Source: Pseudoalteromonas rubra
Lineage (GTDB): Bacteria > Pseudomonadota > Gammaproteobacteria > Enterobacterales > Alteromonadaceae
Assembly (NCBI RefSeq): GCF_005886805.2
Contig: NZ_CP045429.1
Coordinates: 3,442,501-3,506,500, forward strand
Direction: 5' to 3'
Length of the DNA stretch: 64,000 nucleotides
In this document: positions 45,139-55,104 of the stretch, one piece after another
How the letters are laid out: every line of letters starts with the position of its first letter
How positions within the stretch are numbered: the first letter of the stretch is position 1
Made by a program: the position numbers and the translations under genes
Notes under the pieces: model-generated
Database searches by the model: none
What the model saw: only the letters and a program-made list of their open reading frames with translations
What the model was told of the DNA's origin: nothing

Positions 45139-48100
45139 ATGTCGGGTAAGACCCCCTTTCATTCCATCGCTGTGTTTGTTTTCTTTTTTGTCTTCTTATT
45201 ACAAGCGGGCATTCAAGCTCAAGCCAAAGTCATGCAGCAACCTAAACTGGCCATTGTTGGTTCGGGACCTGTGGTCGCCAAGGGATCCAACCAGTCTATT
45301 CCCATCACCTATCAACACATCGATGCTGTGGATGTGGAATTGTTGCGGCTCAACAGTGCGCACGACTTTCTTAGCCGTTACTACCTGACAGACAAGCTCT
45401 ATCCCAGCTCTCTGGATAGACTGCAATACGCCTACGACAGTGTCTTTGCTGACCGATTTACATTGCCCACCAGTACCAAAAAAGGTACTCAGTCAGCTCG
45501 ATTACCCATTCCCAAATCCTTACCCAGCGGCTGGTATATCATCGTATTAAAAGCCCCTGGCATGTTTAATGATTTACAGGCAAAGCACCTGTTACTGACT
45601 GATTTGGGTATACAGGCCAAAGTGTTTAAACGCCATGCCAGCTTTCAGGTCAATCGGCTATCCAATGGGCTGCCAGTCGCAGGCGCCAGGGTTAAAGCCT
45701 ACCGCAAGCATGAACTACTGCGCGAGGCCAAAACCGATACCCAGGGTGCCGTGCATTTCGACATCACACTGAACCGTGATGACATCATCGTTGCTGAGTA
45801 CGGTGAGCAGGACGAACCTGATCTGGCATTGTTGCCCATCAAGGAAGTCCCGCTGGATTTATCCGAATACCAGATTGGTGGTCGACCCTATCAGGAGCAG
45901 GAAGCCTACATATACAGCAACCGAGATCTGGTTAAACCGGGTGAAGCTTTACCCGTGAACATTCTTTTGCGAGATGCCGATGGCGTCGCAATTGTCGATC
46001 AACCCGTTACGCTCAGCGTAACCAACCCCTTACAAGAGGAAATGCTTCGCGAGCAACTGAGCCCTCAACAGGGCGGCTTCTATAGTAAGCGCCTGCATAC
46101 AGGAAAAAGCTGGCCTACCGGACGCTATAAAGTGTCGGTAATGCTCGACCCCACTGCTCAGTCCGCAATCGGTCATTTTGAGTTTCAATTGGAAGAGTTT
46201 GTGCCTGAGCGCATGGATTTAACCTTCAGCGGACAACAGCCATTTGTCAATGCAGGCTCCTCTATGGCGGTCTCAGTACTTGGGCGTTACTTGTTTGGCA
46301 GCCCAGCCGCAGGCAATACGTTAAAAGCCAGTTTGGTTCATCGTGCCGTGCGTCATTATACGGGTCCCTATGCCGATTTTTTTGTGGGCGAAGATTTTTA
46401 CCTGAGCAATCGGTTTCAGACCCTGCCTGATCAGCACTTATCCGAGCAGGGAACACTGGCACTGACCCTCCCCACAGCGCCTGCCGGGGCGCTCAAAAGT
46501 CCGGTAAAAACCCAAGTCAATTTCAGCCTGCTAGAGTCCGGCGGTGCAGCGGTGCAACGCCAGCTAAGTTACACCAGCTGGAAATCCCACCCGCTACCAG
46601 CGGTGAAACCCGCACAGGCGGAGTTTAAATACGCCACGGACGCAGAGTTTGAACTCGCGCTGTTGAGTCCAGATGGTCAGCAGCTAACAAGTGGTGAGCT
46701 GGAGGTCGAACTCAGTTACGACCAGGGTCGTTACTTCTGGTTTTATGAAGAAGGCATAGGCTGGCGTCGTCAGTCTCAGCCACAGTGGCGCAGTGAAGCC
46801 AGGCAAACCGTCATGCTAAACCAGAACACTCACACTGTGCGCTTCCCGGTAAATTGGGGCAACTATCGACTAACCGTCACTGACATAAACAGTCAGATTA
46901 AAACCGTTTATGACTTTTACGCTGGCTGGTATCGGGGTTATCAGCAACTTAAGGCCAAACCACAACATCTCACTGTGCAACTGGATAAAACCCATTACCA
47001 GGCCGGCGAAATAGTGACAGTCGAATTGGAGGCCCCGGCTGATGGACAACTGCAATTGGCGCTGGAGACAGACAAAGTGCTGTGGTCACAAAGTCACACC
47101 GTACGTAAAGGAAAGACGACGCTGCGCGTACCTTTAGATAAAGCACTGGCTCGCCACGATCTGTATCTCAGTGCAACCTTGCTCAGTGGTCAATCCCGCA
47201 CGCTACAACGTCATTTTGGCATTGTCCCAGTCAGGCTGGCGCGGGAAGACCGCGAGCTGATGCTTAGCCTGACTTTGCCAGACAAAATAGCGCCACTCAA
47301 ACCACTCACTGTCGAGATCCAGGCTGACAATATGGCGGGATCTGAGACCAGCAATAGCTGGGTAACTTTGTCCATCGTTGATAAAGGGATCCTGAACCTG
47401 AGCCGCTATTACCCGGTAGACCCACATCATTACCTGTTTAATCAACGTCGTTACGGAGGCGATGTGGTTGATTTGTACTCTCGACGCTATGATAACCGCC
47501 CCGACCCGTTTGCGCAGTCCCGCTTTGGCAGTGACAGCAATGAACGCAGCGACAACCGCAATGATGACCTGGTCGAAAGCAAAACCGCGATCCTGATGAC
47601 TCAACCGGTGAAACTGATTGACGGCAAAGCGAGCATCACGCTCGATATGCCAGACTACAACGGCGAAGTTCAAATCGTCGCGACCGCTTTCAATCAATCT
47701 CAGGTAGGTCACTACGTCGACTCCCGACCGGTCAGCTCCCCTGTTATTTCAGAGCTCAGCGTTCCGCGCTTTTTAGTCCCGGGCGATGAAACTTCCGTCA
47801 CACTGGACTTGCATAACGTCAGTGGCCGAAAGCAGACCTTGTCCGTCAGCCTCCAGCCTTCTGGCCCTGTTCAGTTTACCGCAGACACTTCTTTCACAGT
47901 GACGCTGGACGACCAGGCACATTGGCACAAAACCCTTCGCCTGGTGGTTGCCAACGCTCCCTTGTCCCACACTGCAACCGTGCAAATTGAGTTGCAGAGT
48001 ACGGATATCACACAAACACGCAGCTGGTCTGTGCCCGTCAAAGCCATTGAGCCTGACATAGTACAGGCCACCAGTCTGGTACTCTCTCCCGGACAGAGCC

Positions 48101-49644
48101 ATCAAATCAGCCCGGCACTTTGGCAAGGATTACATGTCGATAAGGCAAATGCAGGTACCCTTTACGCCAGTCATACGCCCAGATTACCTATCCGGGAATA
48201 TGCCACCGCTTTGCGTGCCTACCCTTATGGCTGTGCAGAGCAGACCACCAGTAAAGCCTGGCCGTTTCTACTTAAGCACCCGCAGCTTGATGGTGCTTTA
48301 CAACAGGCACTGCAGAGCAAACAGGCAGAGGCTGAACAACTAAACGACCCTCGCACACTGGTCAGTCAGGCAGTGCAACAGCTTAAGACCATGCAAAAAC
48401 CCAATGGTGGTTTTGCTCTGTGGGATAGCCAGGGCACAGAACATCCCTGGTTAAGTGCTTACGTCACAGAGTTTTTAACTGAGGCGCACAACCGTTTTCC
48501 AGGCACAGTTCCACAAAGTATGCTTAACCGAGCACACTATCGTATGCTCAGATACACCCGGGATAACCTGGTCGATGACCTCAGCCAGGACGCGTATGAA
48601 GCAACCGCGGCAAAAAGCTTTGCGGCTTATCTGGCCAGTCAGCGCGGCCAGGTAAGCTACAGCGACTTAGAGTCCTTGCGGATCACCGATTATCCGTCCA
48701 GGTTAAGCATACTGCATATGGCGTCGGCCCTGGCCAATGTCGGTGCGACCCAACAGGCAGCGTTACTGCTCAGGCAAGCCAGCACACTTAATCGTACTGA
48801 CACCTACATTTCCGATTACGGCTCTGTGCTGCGTGACGATGCACAGTCCGCCCTGATATTGACAAAACTGGCAAAGCATACCGCACTACGCACTCAGTCA
48901 CGTGCACTACAGGCAAGCTTGCTAGAGCAACTGCCAGATCAAGCCCTGAAAACCTGGCTCAGCACGCAAGAGCGTGCCGCTTTGCTGCGTACTGCCGTAC
49001 ACGTCAATAAGGCCGACCCAGATAACCCCGTGCGACTGGAAATCAATGACCAGCAATTGCAGCACCCTGCGGTGATCAGTCATACACTTGCGCAAACGAT
49101 GACACTACGCAACCCACATGACGAACCAGTTTATGTCCAATTGATGGCGAAAGGCCGTCTCAAACTGGATTCCAGTATCGCTAATGAGATTAGTCCGTTT
49201 AACACCCTGAAAACCAAGCGGATGGTCAGACGCCTGTTTGACTTAAATGGCCAACCTTTAGATAAGACCCGTTTTAAAGTCGGCGAGCGCGTGGTCGTAG
49301 TGCTTGATTTACAGACCAAAGAGCCCGTGCCGGATGCACTCTTAATTGAGCGTATACCCGCAGGATTTGTACTTGAGAACCCGGCTTTAATGCAAGGATT
49401 TCCGGTTTCACAGTTACTGCCTGAGCACGTCACATTGACCTCCACAGAGCACACTGAGCACCGTAATGATCGATATGTTGCGGCACTCAAGCTCACGACC
49501 CAAAAATACCAGTTTGCTTATGTACTCCGAGCAGAAACTCCCGGGGTTTACCAGGTACCACCCAGTTACCTGGAATCTATGTACCGGCCCCATAAACATG
49601 TCATTTACTGGCAGTACCCCTATCAGTTAGAGGTCGAGCGCTGA
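45139..49644 (+). CDS. Bacterial alpha-2-macroglobulin with thioester
   Basis: 1501 residues with a signal peptide (about 1-29, cleavage after AQA). Bacterial A2M traps proteases that reach the cell wall by thioester chemistry. MG-type domains occupy the N-terminal half, with a bait region likely around residues 780-850. The thioester motif CAEQ is at Cys1032 (YGCAEQTT), followed by the alpha-toroid domain (FALWDSQG) and a C-terminal receptor-like domain. Unlike E. coli YfhM, no lipobox cysteine is seen, so it is probably soluble in the periplasm or differently anchored. pbpC follows, as in E. coli, only 20 bases downstream. Confidence 0.93.
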   Translation: MSGKTPFHSIAVFVFFFVFLLQAGIQAQAKVMQQPKLAIVGSGPVVAKGSNQSIPITYQHIDAVDVELLRLNSAHDFLSRYYLTDKLYPSSLDRLQYAYDSVFADRFTLPTSTKKGTQSARLPIPKSLPSGWYIIVLKAPGMFNDLQAKHLLLTDLGIQAKVFKRHASFQVNRLSNGLPVAGARVKAYRKHELLREAKTDTQGAVHFDITLNRDDIIVAEYGEQDEPDLALLPIKEVPLDLSEYQIGGRPYQEQEAYIYSNRDLVKPGEALPVNILLRDADGVAIVDQPVTLSVTNPLQEEMLREQLSPQQGGFYSKRLHTGKSWPTGRYKVSVMLDPTAQSAIGHFEFQLEEFVPERMDLTFSGQQPFVNAGSSMAVSVLGRYLFGSPAAGNTLKASLVHRAVRHYTGPYADFFVGEDFYLSNRFQTLPDQHLSEQGTLALTLPTAPAGALKSPVKTQVNFSLLESGGAAVQRQLSYTSWKSHPLPAVKPAQAEFKYATDAEFELALLSPDGQQLTSGELEVELSYDQGRYFWFYEEGIGWRRQSQPQWRSEARQTVMLNQNTHTVRFPVNWGNYRLTVTDINSQIKTVYDFYAGWYRGYQQLKAKPQHLTVQLDKTHYQAGEIVTVELEAPADGQLQLALETDKVLWSQSHTVRKGKTTLRVPLDKALARHDLYLSATLLSGQSRTLQRHFGIVPVRLAREDRELMLSLTLPDKIAPLKPLTVEIQADNMAGSETSNSWVTLSIVDKGILNLSRYYPVDPHHYLFNQRRYGGDVVDLYSRRYDNRPDPFAQSRFGSDSNERSDNRNDDLVESKTAILMTQPVKLIDGKASITLDMPDYNGEVQIVATAFNQSQVGHYVDSRPVSSPVISELSVPRFLVPGDETSVTLDLHNVSGRKQTLSVSLQPSGPVQFTADTSFTVTLDDQAHWHKTLRLVVANAPLSHTATVQIELQSTDITQTRSWSVPVKAIEPDIVQATSLVLSPGQSHQISPALWQGLHVDKANAGTLYASHTPRLPIREYATALRAYPYGCAEQTTSKAWPFLLKHPQLDGALQQALQSKQAEAEQLNDPRTLVSQAVQQLKTMQKPNGGFALWDSQGTEHPWLSAYVTEFLTEAHNRFPGTVPQSMLNRAHYRMLRYTRDNLVDDLSQDAYEATAAKSFAAYLASQRGQVSYSDLESLRITDYPSRLSILHMASALANVGATQQAALLLRQASTLNRTDTYISDYGSVLRDDAQSALILTKLAKHTALRTQSRALQASLLEQLPDQALKTWLSTQERAALLRTAVHVNKADPDNPVRLEINDQQLQHPAVISHTLAQTMTLRNPHDEPVYVQLMAKGRLKLDSSIANEISPFNTLKTKRMVRRLFDLNGQPLDKTRFKVGERVVVVLDLQTKEPVPDALLIERIPAGFVLENPALMQGFPVSQLLPEHVTLTSTEHTEHRNDRYVAALKLTTQKYQFAYVLRAETPGVYQVPPSYLESMYRPHKHVIYWQYPYQLEVER

Positions 49645-49664
49645 TATGTCACAAGGGCACCAAT

Positions 49665-51857
49665 GTGATATCCGCTAGGCAAATACGACTGTGCAGGAAT
49701 CTCAGCCTAATTATTCTGGCAATTGGGGGGTTGGGTCTGCTGCTACTGAGCTGGCTAGACTGGCGATACCCATTACCCCAGCCCTACCCGGATGGTCCTG
49801 CCACAGTGGTTACGGCGCGCGATGGACAACAGTTACGCGCCTTTAGCGACAACCAAGGCGTGCATCGCTATCAGATTTCTCTGGAGCAAGTTGATCCATT
49901 TTATATAACTGCCCTGCTAGATTACGAAGATCGCTGGTTTTACTATCATCCTGGCTTCAACCCACTGGCACTGTGCAGAGCTTTGTGGCAATGGCTGGCC
50001 CATGGTCGGATTATTTCTGGTGGTTCAACCCTGACCATGCAGGTAGCCCGGCTACTTGACCCACATGAACGCTCGATTTCTGGGAAACTAAAGCAAATTG
50101 CCAGAGCCATACAGCTGGAATGGCACTATAGCAAAACAGAGATCCTGACTTTGTATCTCAACCTGGCACCATTTGGCGGGAATATCGAGGGCGTAGAAGC
50201 CGCATCGCGACGTTACTTTAATAAACCTGCCAGGTACTTATCGATTAACCAATCAGCCTTATTAGTCGTATTACCCCAAAAACCGTCTTACAACCGCCCG
50301 GATCGTTACCCTGATCGTGCCAGAGCTATGCGTAACAAAGTACTTCGACGACTGGCCGACAGCCAACTTGTGGATACCGAGCAGCTCACGCTATTGAGTC
50401 AGGAGCCAGTTCTCTTATCCTCTGACACCCACCCCCCGTTGGCGCCGTTGTTAAGCCGTGAGCTCAAACGCCAATACCCACGTCAACATGTGATCCGTAC
50501 CACTTTAGATCATACGCTACAACAGCGCCTCAGCAAGCTACTGGCGAATACAAAACACAGATTAACCGGCAAAAGTTCAGCTGCCGTTCTGATAGTGCAT
50601 AATCAGCGCGCTGAAGTATTGGCATACCAAGGTTCTGTTGATTTTCACGATGACAGTCGGTTCGCTCATGTCGACATGATCCGCGCGGTGCGTTCCCCCG
50701 GTTCAACATTAAAACCCTTTATTTATGGGCTGGGACTGGATCTGGGCCTGATCCACAGTCAAAGCCTGATGAGCGATATCCCCAGCAACTTTGATGGCTA
50801 TAAGCCGCAAAACCTGACCGGACAATTTAATGGGCCAGTGAGCGCCAGCAAAGCTTTGCAGCACTCTCTCAATGTGCCGGCGATTCAGTTGCTACATAGG
50901 ATCGGGGCCGAGCGCTTTGAACGGCAGCTGAGCAATGCCCGGGTTAAGCTGCATCATCAGCATGCTAACCTCGCTGTCGGACTGGGTGGCACCGGGATTG
51001 AATTGTTCGAACTGGCGCGCTTATATCGCGCACTGGCAAGTCAGGGCAAAGTACGTGAGTTATCTCTTGTCGCACATAACCCCCGTTATCCGCGCGCGGA
51101 TTATTCTTTGCTTTCTCCTGCTGCCAGCTGGATCACATTTGAGATGCTTAGTCAGTTGTCGGCACCGGATCGGGTCGTCCCCAGCAATCGTCGCAAAATC
51201 GCCTGGAAAACCGGCACCAGCTATGGTTACCGGGATTTCTGGGCAGTTGGCGTCAGCGCAGACTACACGGTGGCAGTCTGGGTCGGTCGCCCTGATGCCA
51301 GCCCGATAGTCGGATATTTGGGAGCAACACGCGCTGCGCCTTTGATGTTTGACGTATTCGACTTACTTCCAGCAGATGTACATCGCCTGGCTTTACCTGA
51401 TCAGGTCAAGCCAGTACAGATCTGCTGGCCAGGTGGTCTGGCACATCAAAATACCCCTGACAAGGCTTGTCATACACAATTATCAGCCTACACCCTCAAT
51501 GGCATGACACCACCCACAATGCACAGCCAGGGACATTTTGTTACAGAACCCGGCTGGCCTGACGACCTTGCCAGCTGGCTAGCACGGAATAATACCCCCA
51601 CTCAACAGGCTGGCAACGACCAGATACGTATCGTCCAGCCACGCACTGGTCAGCATTATTATCGTCAGCAAGTATCAAAAATAGAGTTAACGGTATCGGG
51701 GGGAGGTGATCCGCAAAGTAATGCAGTTCGCTGGTATATCAATCATGAACCACATGCCTCAACCACGCTGCCTTTGTCTGATTATCAGGGCAATGTGGTG
51801 ATCACGGCTTGCTTTGCTGAGCACTGTGACCAACAAAACATCGTCATACATCCCTAA
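49665..51857 (+). CDS. pbpC: Penicillin-binding protein 1C
   Basis: 730 residues from a GTG at 49665, with AAGGG seven bases upstream. One membrane anchor (about 13-30), then the glycosyltransferase domain (LDYEDRWFYYHPGFNPLAL, GGSTLTMQVARLLDP, NLAPFGGNIEGVEAASR). The transpeptidase domain has SPGSTLKP (SxxK), SLN, and KTGTS. The C-terminal BiPBP_C domain (about 640-730) is typical of PBP1C. It follows the alpha-2-macroglobulin gene in the conserved arrangement, suggesting repair of peptidoglycan at sites of protease or enzyme attack. Confidence 0.94.
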   Translation: MISARQIRLCRNLSLIILAIGGLGLLLLSWLDWRYPLPQPYPDGPATVVTARDGQQLRAFSDNQGVHRYQISLEQVDPFYITALLDYEDRWFYYHPGFNPLALCRALWQWLAHGRIISGGSTLTMQVARLLDPHERSISGKLKQIARAIQLEWHYSKTEILTLYLNLAPFGGNIEGVEAASRRYFNKPARYLSINQSALLVVLPQKPSYNRPDRYPDRARAMRNKVLRRLADSQLVDTEQLTLLSQEPVLLSSDTHPPLAPLLSRELKRQYPRQHVIRTTLDHTLQQRLSKLLANTKHRLTGKSSAAVLIVHNQRAEVLAYQGSVDFHDDSRFAHVDMIRAVRSPGSTLKPFIYGLGLDLGLIHSQSLMSDIPSNFDGYKPQNLTGQFNGPVSASKALQHSLNVPAIQLLHRIGAERFERQLSNARVKLHHQHANLAVGLGGTGIELFELARLYRALASQGKVRELSLVAHNPRYPRADYSLLSPAASWITFEMLSQLSAPDRVVPSNRRKIAWKTGTSYGYRDFWAVGVSADYTVAVWVGRPDASPIVGYLGATRAAPLMFDVFDLLPADVHRLALPDQVKPVQICWPGGLAHQNTPDKACHTQLSAYTLNGMTPPTMHSQGHFVTEPGWPDDLASWLARNNTPTQQAGNDQIRIVQPRTGQHYYRQQVSKIELTVSGGGDPQSNAVRWYINHEPHASTTLPLSDYQGNVVITACFAEHCDQQNIVIHP

Positions 51858-51870
51858 GGTAGGTACCACA

Positions 51871-52245
51871 TTATTGCATTGCGGTTTTTAGATAGCCCAC
51901 CACAGTGTGTAAATCAACCAGGCGTTGTTGTGCTTCTTCTTTGCTTATTCCCTGGATGGCTTCATAATCATCAAGGAAGATGGCACTGTCATAATCACCC
52001 GTTGTGGCGTTTTTAACGTACACCAGTACGTAGCAATAACGCAAAATGGAATCCAGATAGCGGAAGAATTCGATGTCGTCGGCGCTGAGCTCCGGTTTTA
52101 CCCCGCTACCAAGCCGATTAATAAACACCTGTTTAACATAAACACTTTGACTTCCCTTTATGTACTTAACAACACCGTAACAGCCACTGTTATTTATTGA
52201 TTCAGAGAAGATATCTGCGACTGGAAGTAAGTCTGGCTGATGCAT
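51871..52245 (-). CDS. Hypothetical cytoplasmic protein (124 aa)
   Basis: 124 residues with no signal or membrane segment. The N-terminal half looks like alternating strands (YGVVKYIKGSQSVYVKQVFI, CYVLVYVKNATTGDYDSAIF). The C-terminus is helical (EEAQQRLVDLHTVVGYLKT). I recognise no family. It is tail-to-tail with pbpC, 13 bases apart, and transcribed alone. Confidence 0.55.
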   Translation of the reverse strand: MHQPDLLPVADIFSESINNSGCYGVVKYIKGSQSVYVKQVFINRLGSGVKPELSADDIEFFRYLDSILRYCYVLVYVKNATTGDYDSAIFLDDYEAIQGISKEEAQQRLVDLHTVVGYLKTAMQ

Positions 52246-52320
52246 AATCCCGTTCCTGATAACATTAGTTTCATATAATGTTAGAACAAAATTACAAAAT
52301 GACTATAAAATGACATTAAT

Positions 52321-52356
52321 AAAACCCCAAAAGAGTGCATAAGCCCCCTTTTGGGG
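52321..52356 (-). terminator. Terminator of the ABC permease operon
   Basis: CCCCAAAAG/CTTTTGGGG stem followed on the minus strand by TTTT. It ends the run of five ABC transporter genes. Confidence 0.75.
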
Positions 52357-52408
52357 AAAGTTTAACCTGGCTGTGAGGCTACTACATTAAGTGTGTTGCC
52401 TGAGTCTG

Positions 52409-53617
52409 TTAGACACTGCGAGTTGCCAGCGCCGGAGACACTCTGGCCGCTATCCAGGCAGGCTGACACACTGCCAGTTGACCAACAATCAGAATAACCC
52501 CTGCGACCTGAAGTAAATAAATAACGGGTACTGGCGCCATATCAAAGTGATTAACCAGCTGAACATTCGCAAGCAGCGCGCAGATCACACCTAGCACAAT
52601 GCCGATAAAGGTCACAATCGCATTCTCTGCCATACAGTAACGTAAAATGTCTCCCCGACTGGCGCCCAGTGCCCTACGCGTACCTATTTGTTTGCGACGC
52701 TTTACAATGGTAAAACGCGCCTGACCAAAAATGCCCAACAATGTCAGGAGCACCAGCCCCACAATGACCCAGTACAGAGTCTTGATTGCCGCAGTCTCGG
52801 ATTTGAACTTATCTTCACGCATCTGCTGATAGTCCATCAGTTTATCCAAATGGCGACCCGGTGTCTTCATTAGCTGCTCTACGACTTGTAGTTTTGCCTG
52901 CTCAAGATCCCCTGCCCGGGCGCGCACCAGGACCTTATAATTGTTGCTGATGTGTCGTAACGGAACCAATACCGTATTGGCATGAGAGTACCAGCCAGGC
53001 CAGACAGATTTCAACTCTTTGACCACGCCCTTCACAATATAAGGCTCATAATTCAAATAGACAGTAGTGCCCAATATCGCACGCCAGTCATCCGGGTAAA
53101 AGCGCTCAGCAAACCCTTTAGACACAATCGCTTGTGTGACATTTGCACTAAAATCTATTGAGTCTTGTACCTCACCTTCTGTCGGTGCCTCACCTGCAAT
53201 TAACTCCAGCCCCATCGTGTCGATGGCATGCTCATCTCCGGTGTAGTAACCCGTGTAGATATTCATGTCTTCATCAGTTGGGCCTAACCCGGTCAGTGCA
53301 TAGCTACCCCAGTCGCTCAAAGGAAATGCATTCATGACAGTCACATTTTCAACACTGGATAAGCTACGAATATCCCGTAAATCCTGTTTAACCAGCGCGA
53401 TCATTTCTTCCGGTTCACTGCTTTGTACGTTGGTCTGGAATGTGAAAATCACATCTTCATCCAGTCCACTTGGCTCAATCAGCAGTGCTTCCTTTTGGAT
53501 GATCAGATATACCGCATTCACCAAAATCGTAAAAGTTACGGCAATTTGCAATATCAATAAGAGCGGCGCGGATTTAGCACGCCACAATGTGGTCAGTATC
53601 GGTTTTAAGTCATTCAT
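52409..53617 (-). CDS. MacB-like ABC transporter permease, B-type copy 1
   Basis: 402 residues, four membrane segments with a long periplasmic domain between the first and second: the MacB/FtsX architecture. The N-terminal segment reads LLLILQIAVTFTILVNAVYL. The C-terminal FtsX core has GQARFTIVKRRKQIGTRRAL. It closely matches the permease at 55105-56310, including the last residues (SPALATRSV), so one was duplicated from the other. Last gene of the operon. Substrate unknown; related systems export peptides, lipids and lipoproteins. Confidence 0.85.
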   Translation of the reverse strand: MNDLKPILTTLWRAKSAPLLLILQIAVTFTILVNAVYLIIQKEALLIEPSGLDEDVIFTFQTNVQSSEPEEMIALVKQDLRDIRSLSSVENVTVMNAFPLSDWGSYALTGLGPTDEDMNIYTGYYTGDEHAIDTMGLELIAGEAPTEGEVQDSIDFSANVTQAIVSKGFAERFYPDDWRAILGTTVYLNYEPYIVKGVVKELKSVWPGWYSHANTVLVPLRHISNNYKVLVRARAGDLEQAKLQVVEQLMKTPGRHLDKLMDYQQMREDKFKSETAAIKTLYWVIVGLVLLTLLGIFGQARFTIVKRRKQIGTRRALGASRGDILRYCMAENAIVTFIGIVLGVICALLANVQLVNHFDMAPVPVIYLLQVAGVILIVGQLAVCQPAWIAARVSPALATRSV

Positions 53618-53627
53618 TGTCTGGCTC

Positions 53628-54962
53628 CTATAAACTCTTTAACTGAGCTGAAGGCTGCGTTTGCGCCGCCCGATAGATTGGCCACAAGCCAAACAAAGTG
53701 CTACTCAGCACCGCCAGAACAACGGTCATCACCACCAGTGGCAAACTCATCTGCATTAGACCCGCGGGCAAATGTGCAAATATATCTGCAGTTATGCGCA
53801 GACCCAGTTGTGCCAAGGCCAGCCCCAGGAATCCCCCTAAAATGCCAATCAACACAGTTTCACAACCGAACTGCAGTGCGATGTGTTGCTTACTGGCCCC
53901 CACAGCTCTGCGTAAACCCACCTCTGCGCCTTTGCCGTAAAACTTTATCAACATCAGTCCCATACAATTAAGCAGACAAGCCACAAGAAATGCAGCGGCT
54001 AGCCAGACAGCAATAAAGTCGTCGTCCTCCACCACCTGATCTTCAATGAGCGACTCAGTAATATTGAAAATCTTACTCAGATTCTCCCGCGCAAATCGCC
54101 CACCACTTTTTTGCTCTTCCACATAGGCATTAATATAATCCATGTAGTCGCCGCGTTGCGTAGCCGCTTCCAGTTCAACCCAGTAGCGGATCCATACGCA
54201 CTCAGATGCCAGGAAAGTTTCCAGTGTGCCATCACCCAATGGCGCCCAGCATTGCCAGCCCATTTCACCTTTCGACAACAGGTTATTGTTGACCTGAAAC
54301 TGAAAGGGGGTGAACAAAGGGAAAGGCAAATTATGCGCATGATGTGGCCCATGAAATACCTGCGGAAGCGGAGACCAGCTGTCAATGACTCCAACTATTC
54401 TTGCCAGATGATTTCCGATATACAGGTGCTGCCCGACTGAATTAGCACCTGAGAACAACCGGTCGTTTGTTTGCTTGTCCAGGATCACCAATGCAGCCCC
54501 ATCTCGGTCTTCCTGATCTGACCAGGGGGCACCATATAAAAACGGCACGTTAAACATGGCAAAAAAGTCATTGTTGACGGAGTTGAAGCGCAACATTTTG
54601 GCCTCTTTGTCAGTCTGACTTTCGCTGCGCACCATACTTTTGTACATCACCGCCGCACTTTGTCGCAGGCCTTTGCTGTCCCCTAACAAATTCATGGTAT
54701 CCATATAGGTCAGCATAGGTGGGATCACTTCCTCTCCTTTTGCCAATTGATACGCTTTATCCGGGCTCCAGCTACTAAGACGTACGGAGAAAACCCGATC
54801 ACTTTTTTCGGGTAAGGGATCTTGTGCCATCATGATGCTGACGGTCGAGGTGATCATGGTGGCTGCAATCCCCATCGCTATCGTGCCAATCATCAGAATG
54901 CTTAACAAAGGCGTCTTTTTGAGACTAAGCCAGGCAAGTTTAAAGTAGTAACCGATTAACAT
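53628..54962 (-). CDS. MacB-like ABC transporter permease, A-type copy 1
   Basis: 444 residues from the ATG at 54962 (MLIGYYFKLAWLSLKKTPLL). A first membrane segment with a long periplasmic loop is followed by three C-terminal segments. The FtsX motif is FYGKGAEVGLRRAVGASK. It is a close paralogue of 56320-57651. It pairs with the B-type permease next to it (10-base gap). Confidence 0.85.
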   Translation of the reverse strand: MLIGYYFKLAWLSLKKTPLLSILMIGTIAMGIAATMITSTVSIMMAQDPLPEKSDRVFSVRLSSWSPDKAYQLAKGEEVIPPMLTYMDTMNLLGDSKGLRQSAAVMYKSMVRSESQTDKEAKMLRFNSVNNDFFAMFNVPFLYGAPWSDQEDRDGAALVILDKQTNDRLFSGANSVGQHLYIGNHLARIVGVIDSWSPLPQVFHGPHHAHNLPFPLFTPFQFQVNNNLLSKGEMGWQCWAPLGDGTLETFLASECVWIRYWVELEAATQRGDYMDYINAYVEEQKSGGRFARENLSKIFNITESLIEDQVVEDDDFIAVWLAAAFLVACLLNCMGLMLIKFYGKGAEVGLRRAVGASKQHIALQFGCETVLIGILGGFLGLALAQLGLRITADIFAHLPAGLMQMSLPLVVMTVVLAVLSSTLFGLWPIYRAAQTQPSAQLKSL

Positions 54963-55077
54963 ACCCACCCCCAAGGGACAGATTGAAAAATGGCTGAAAT
55001 AGGTACAAACAAGTTTGACCGAGTTGAATTGGGCAGCATACTTATTCCTTTATTATTTTAATTGTATTTCCTTTCAA

Positions 55078-55102
55078 TTCAGGTCACATCATGTGACCTG
55101 AA
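55078..55102. repeat. Perfect 11-bp hairpin between permease pairs
   Basis: TTCAGGTCACA/TGTGACCTGAA with a TCA loop, three bases after the stop of the upstream permease pair. No T-run on the minus strand. It may be a processing or attenuation site controlling expression of the second pair. Confidence 0.65.
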
Positions 55103-55104
55103 CT

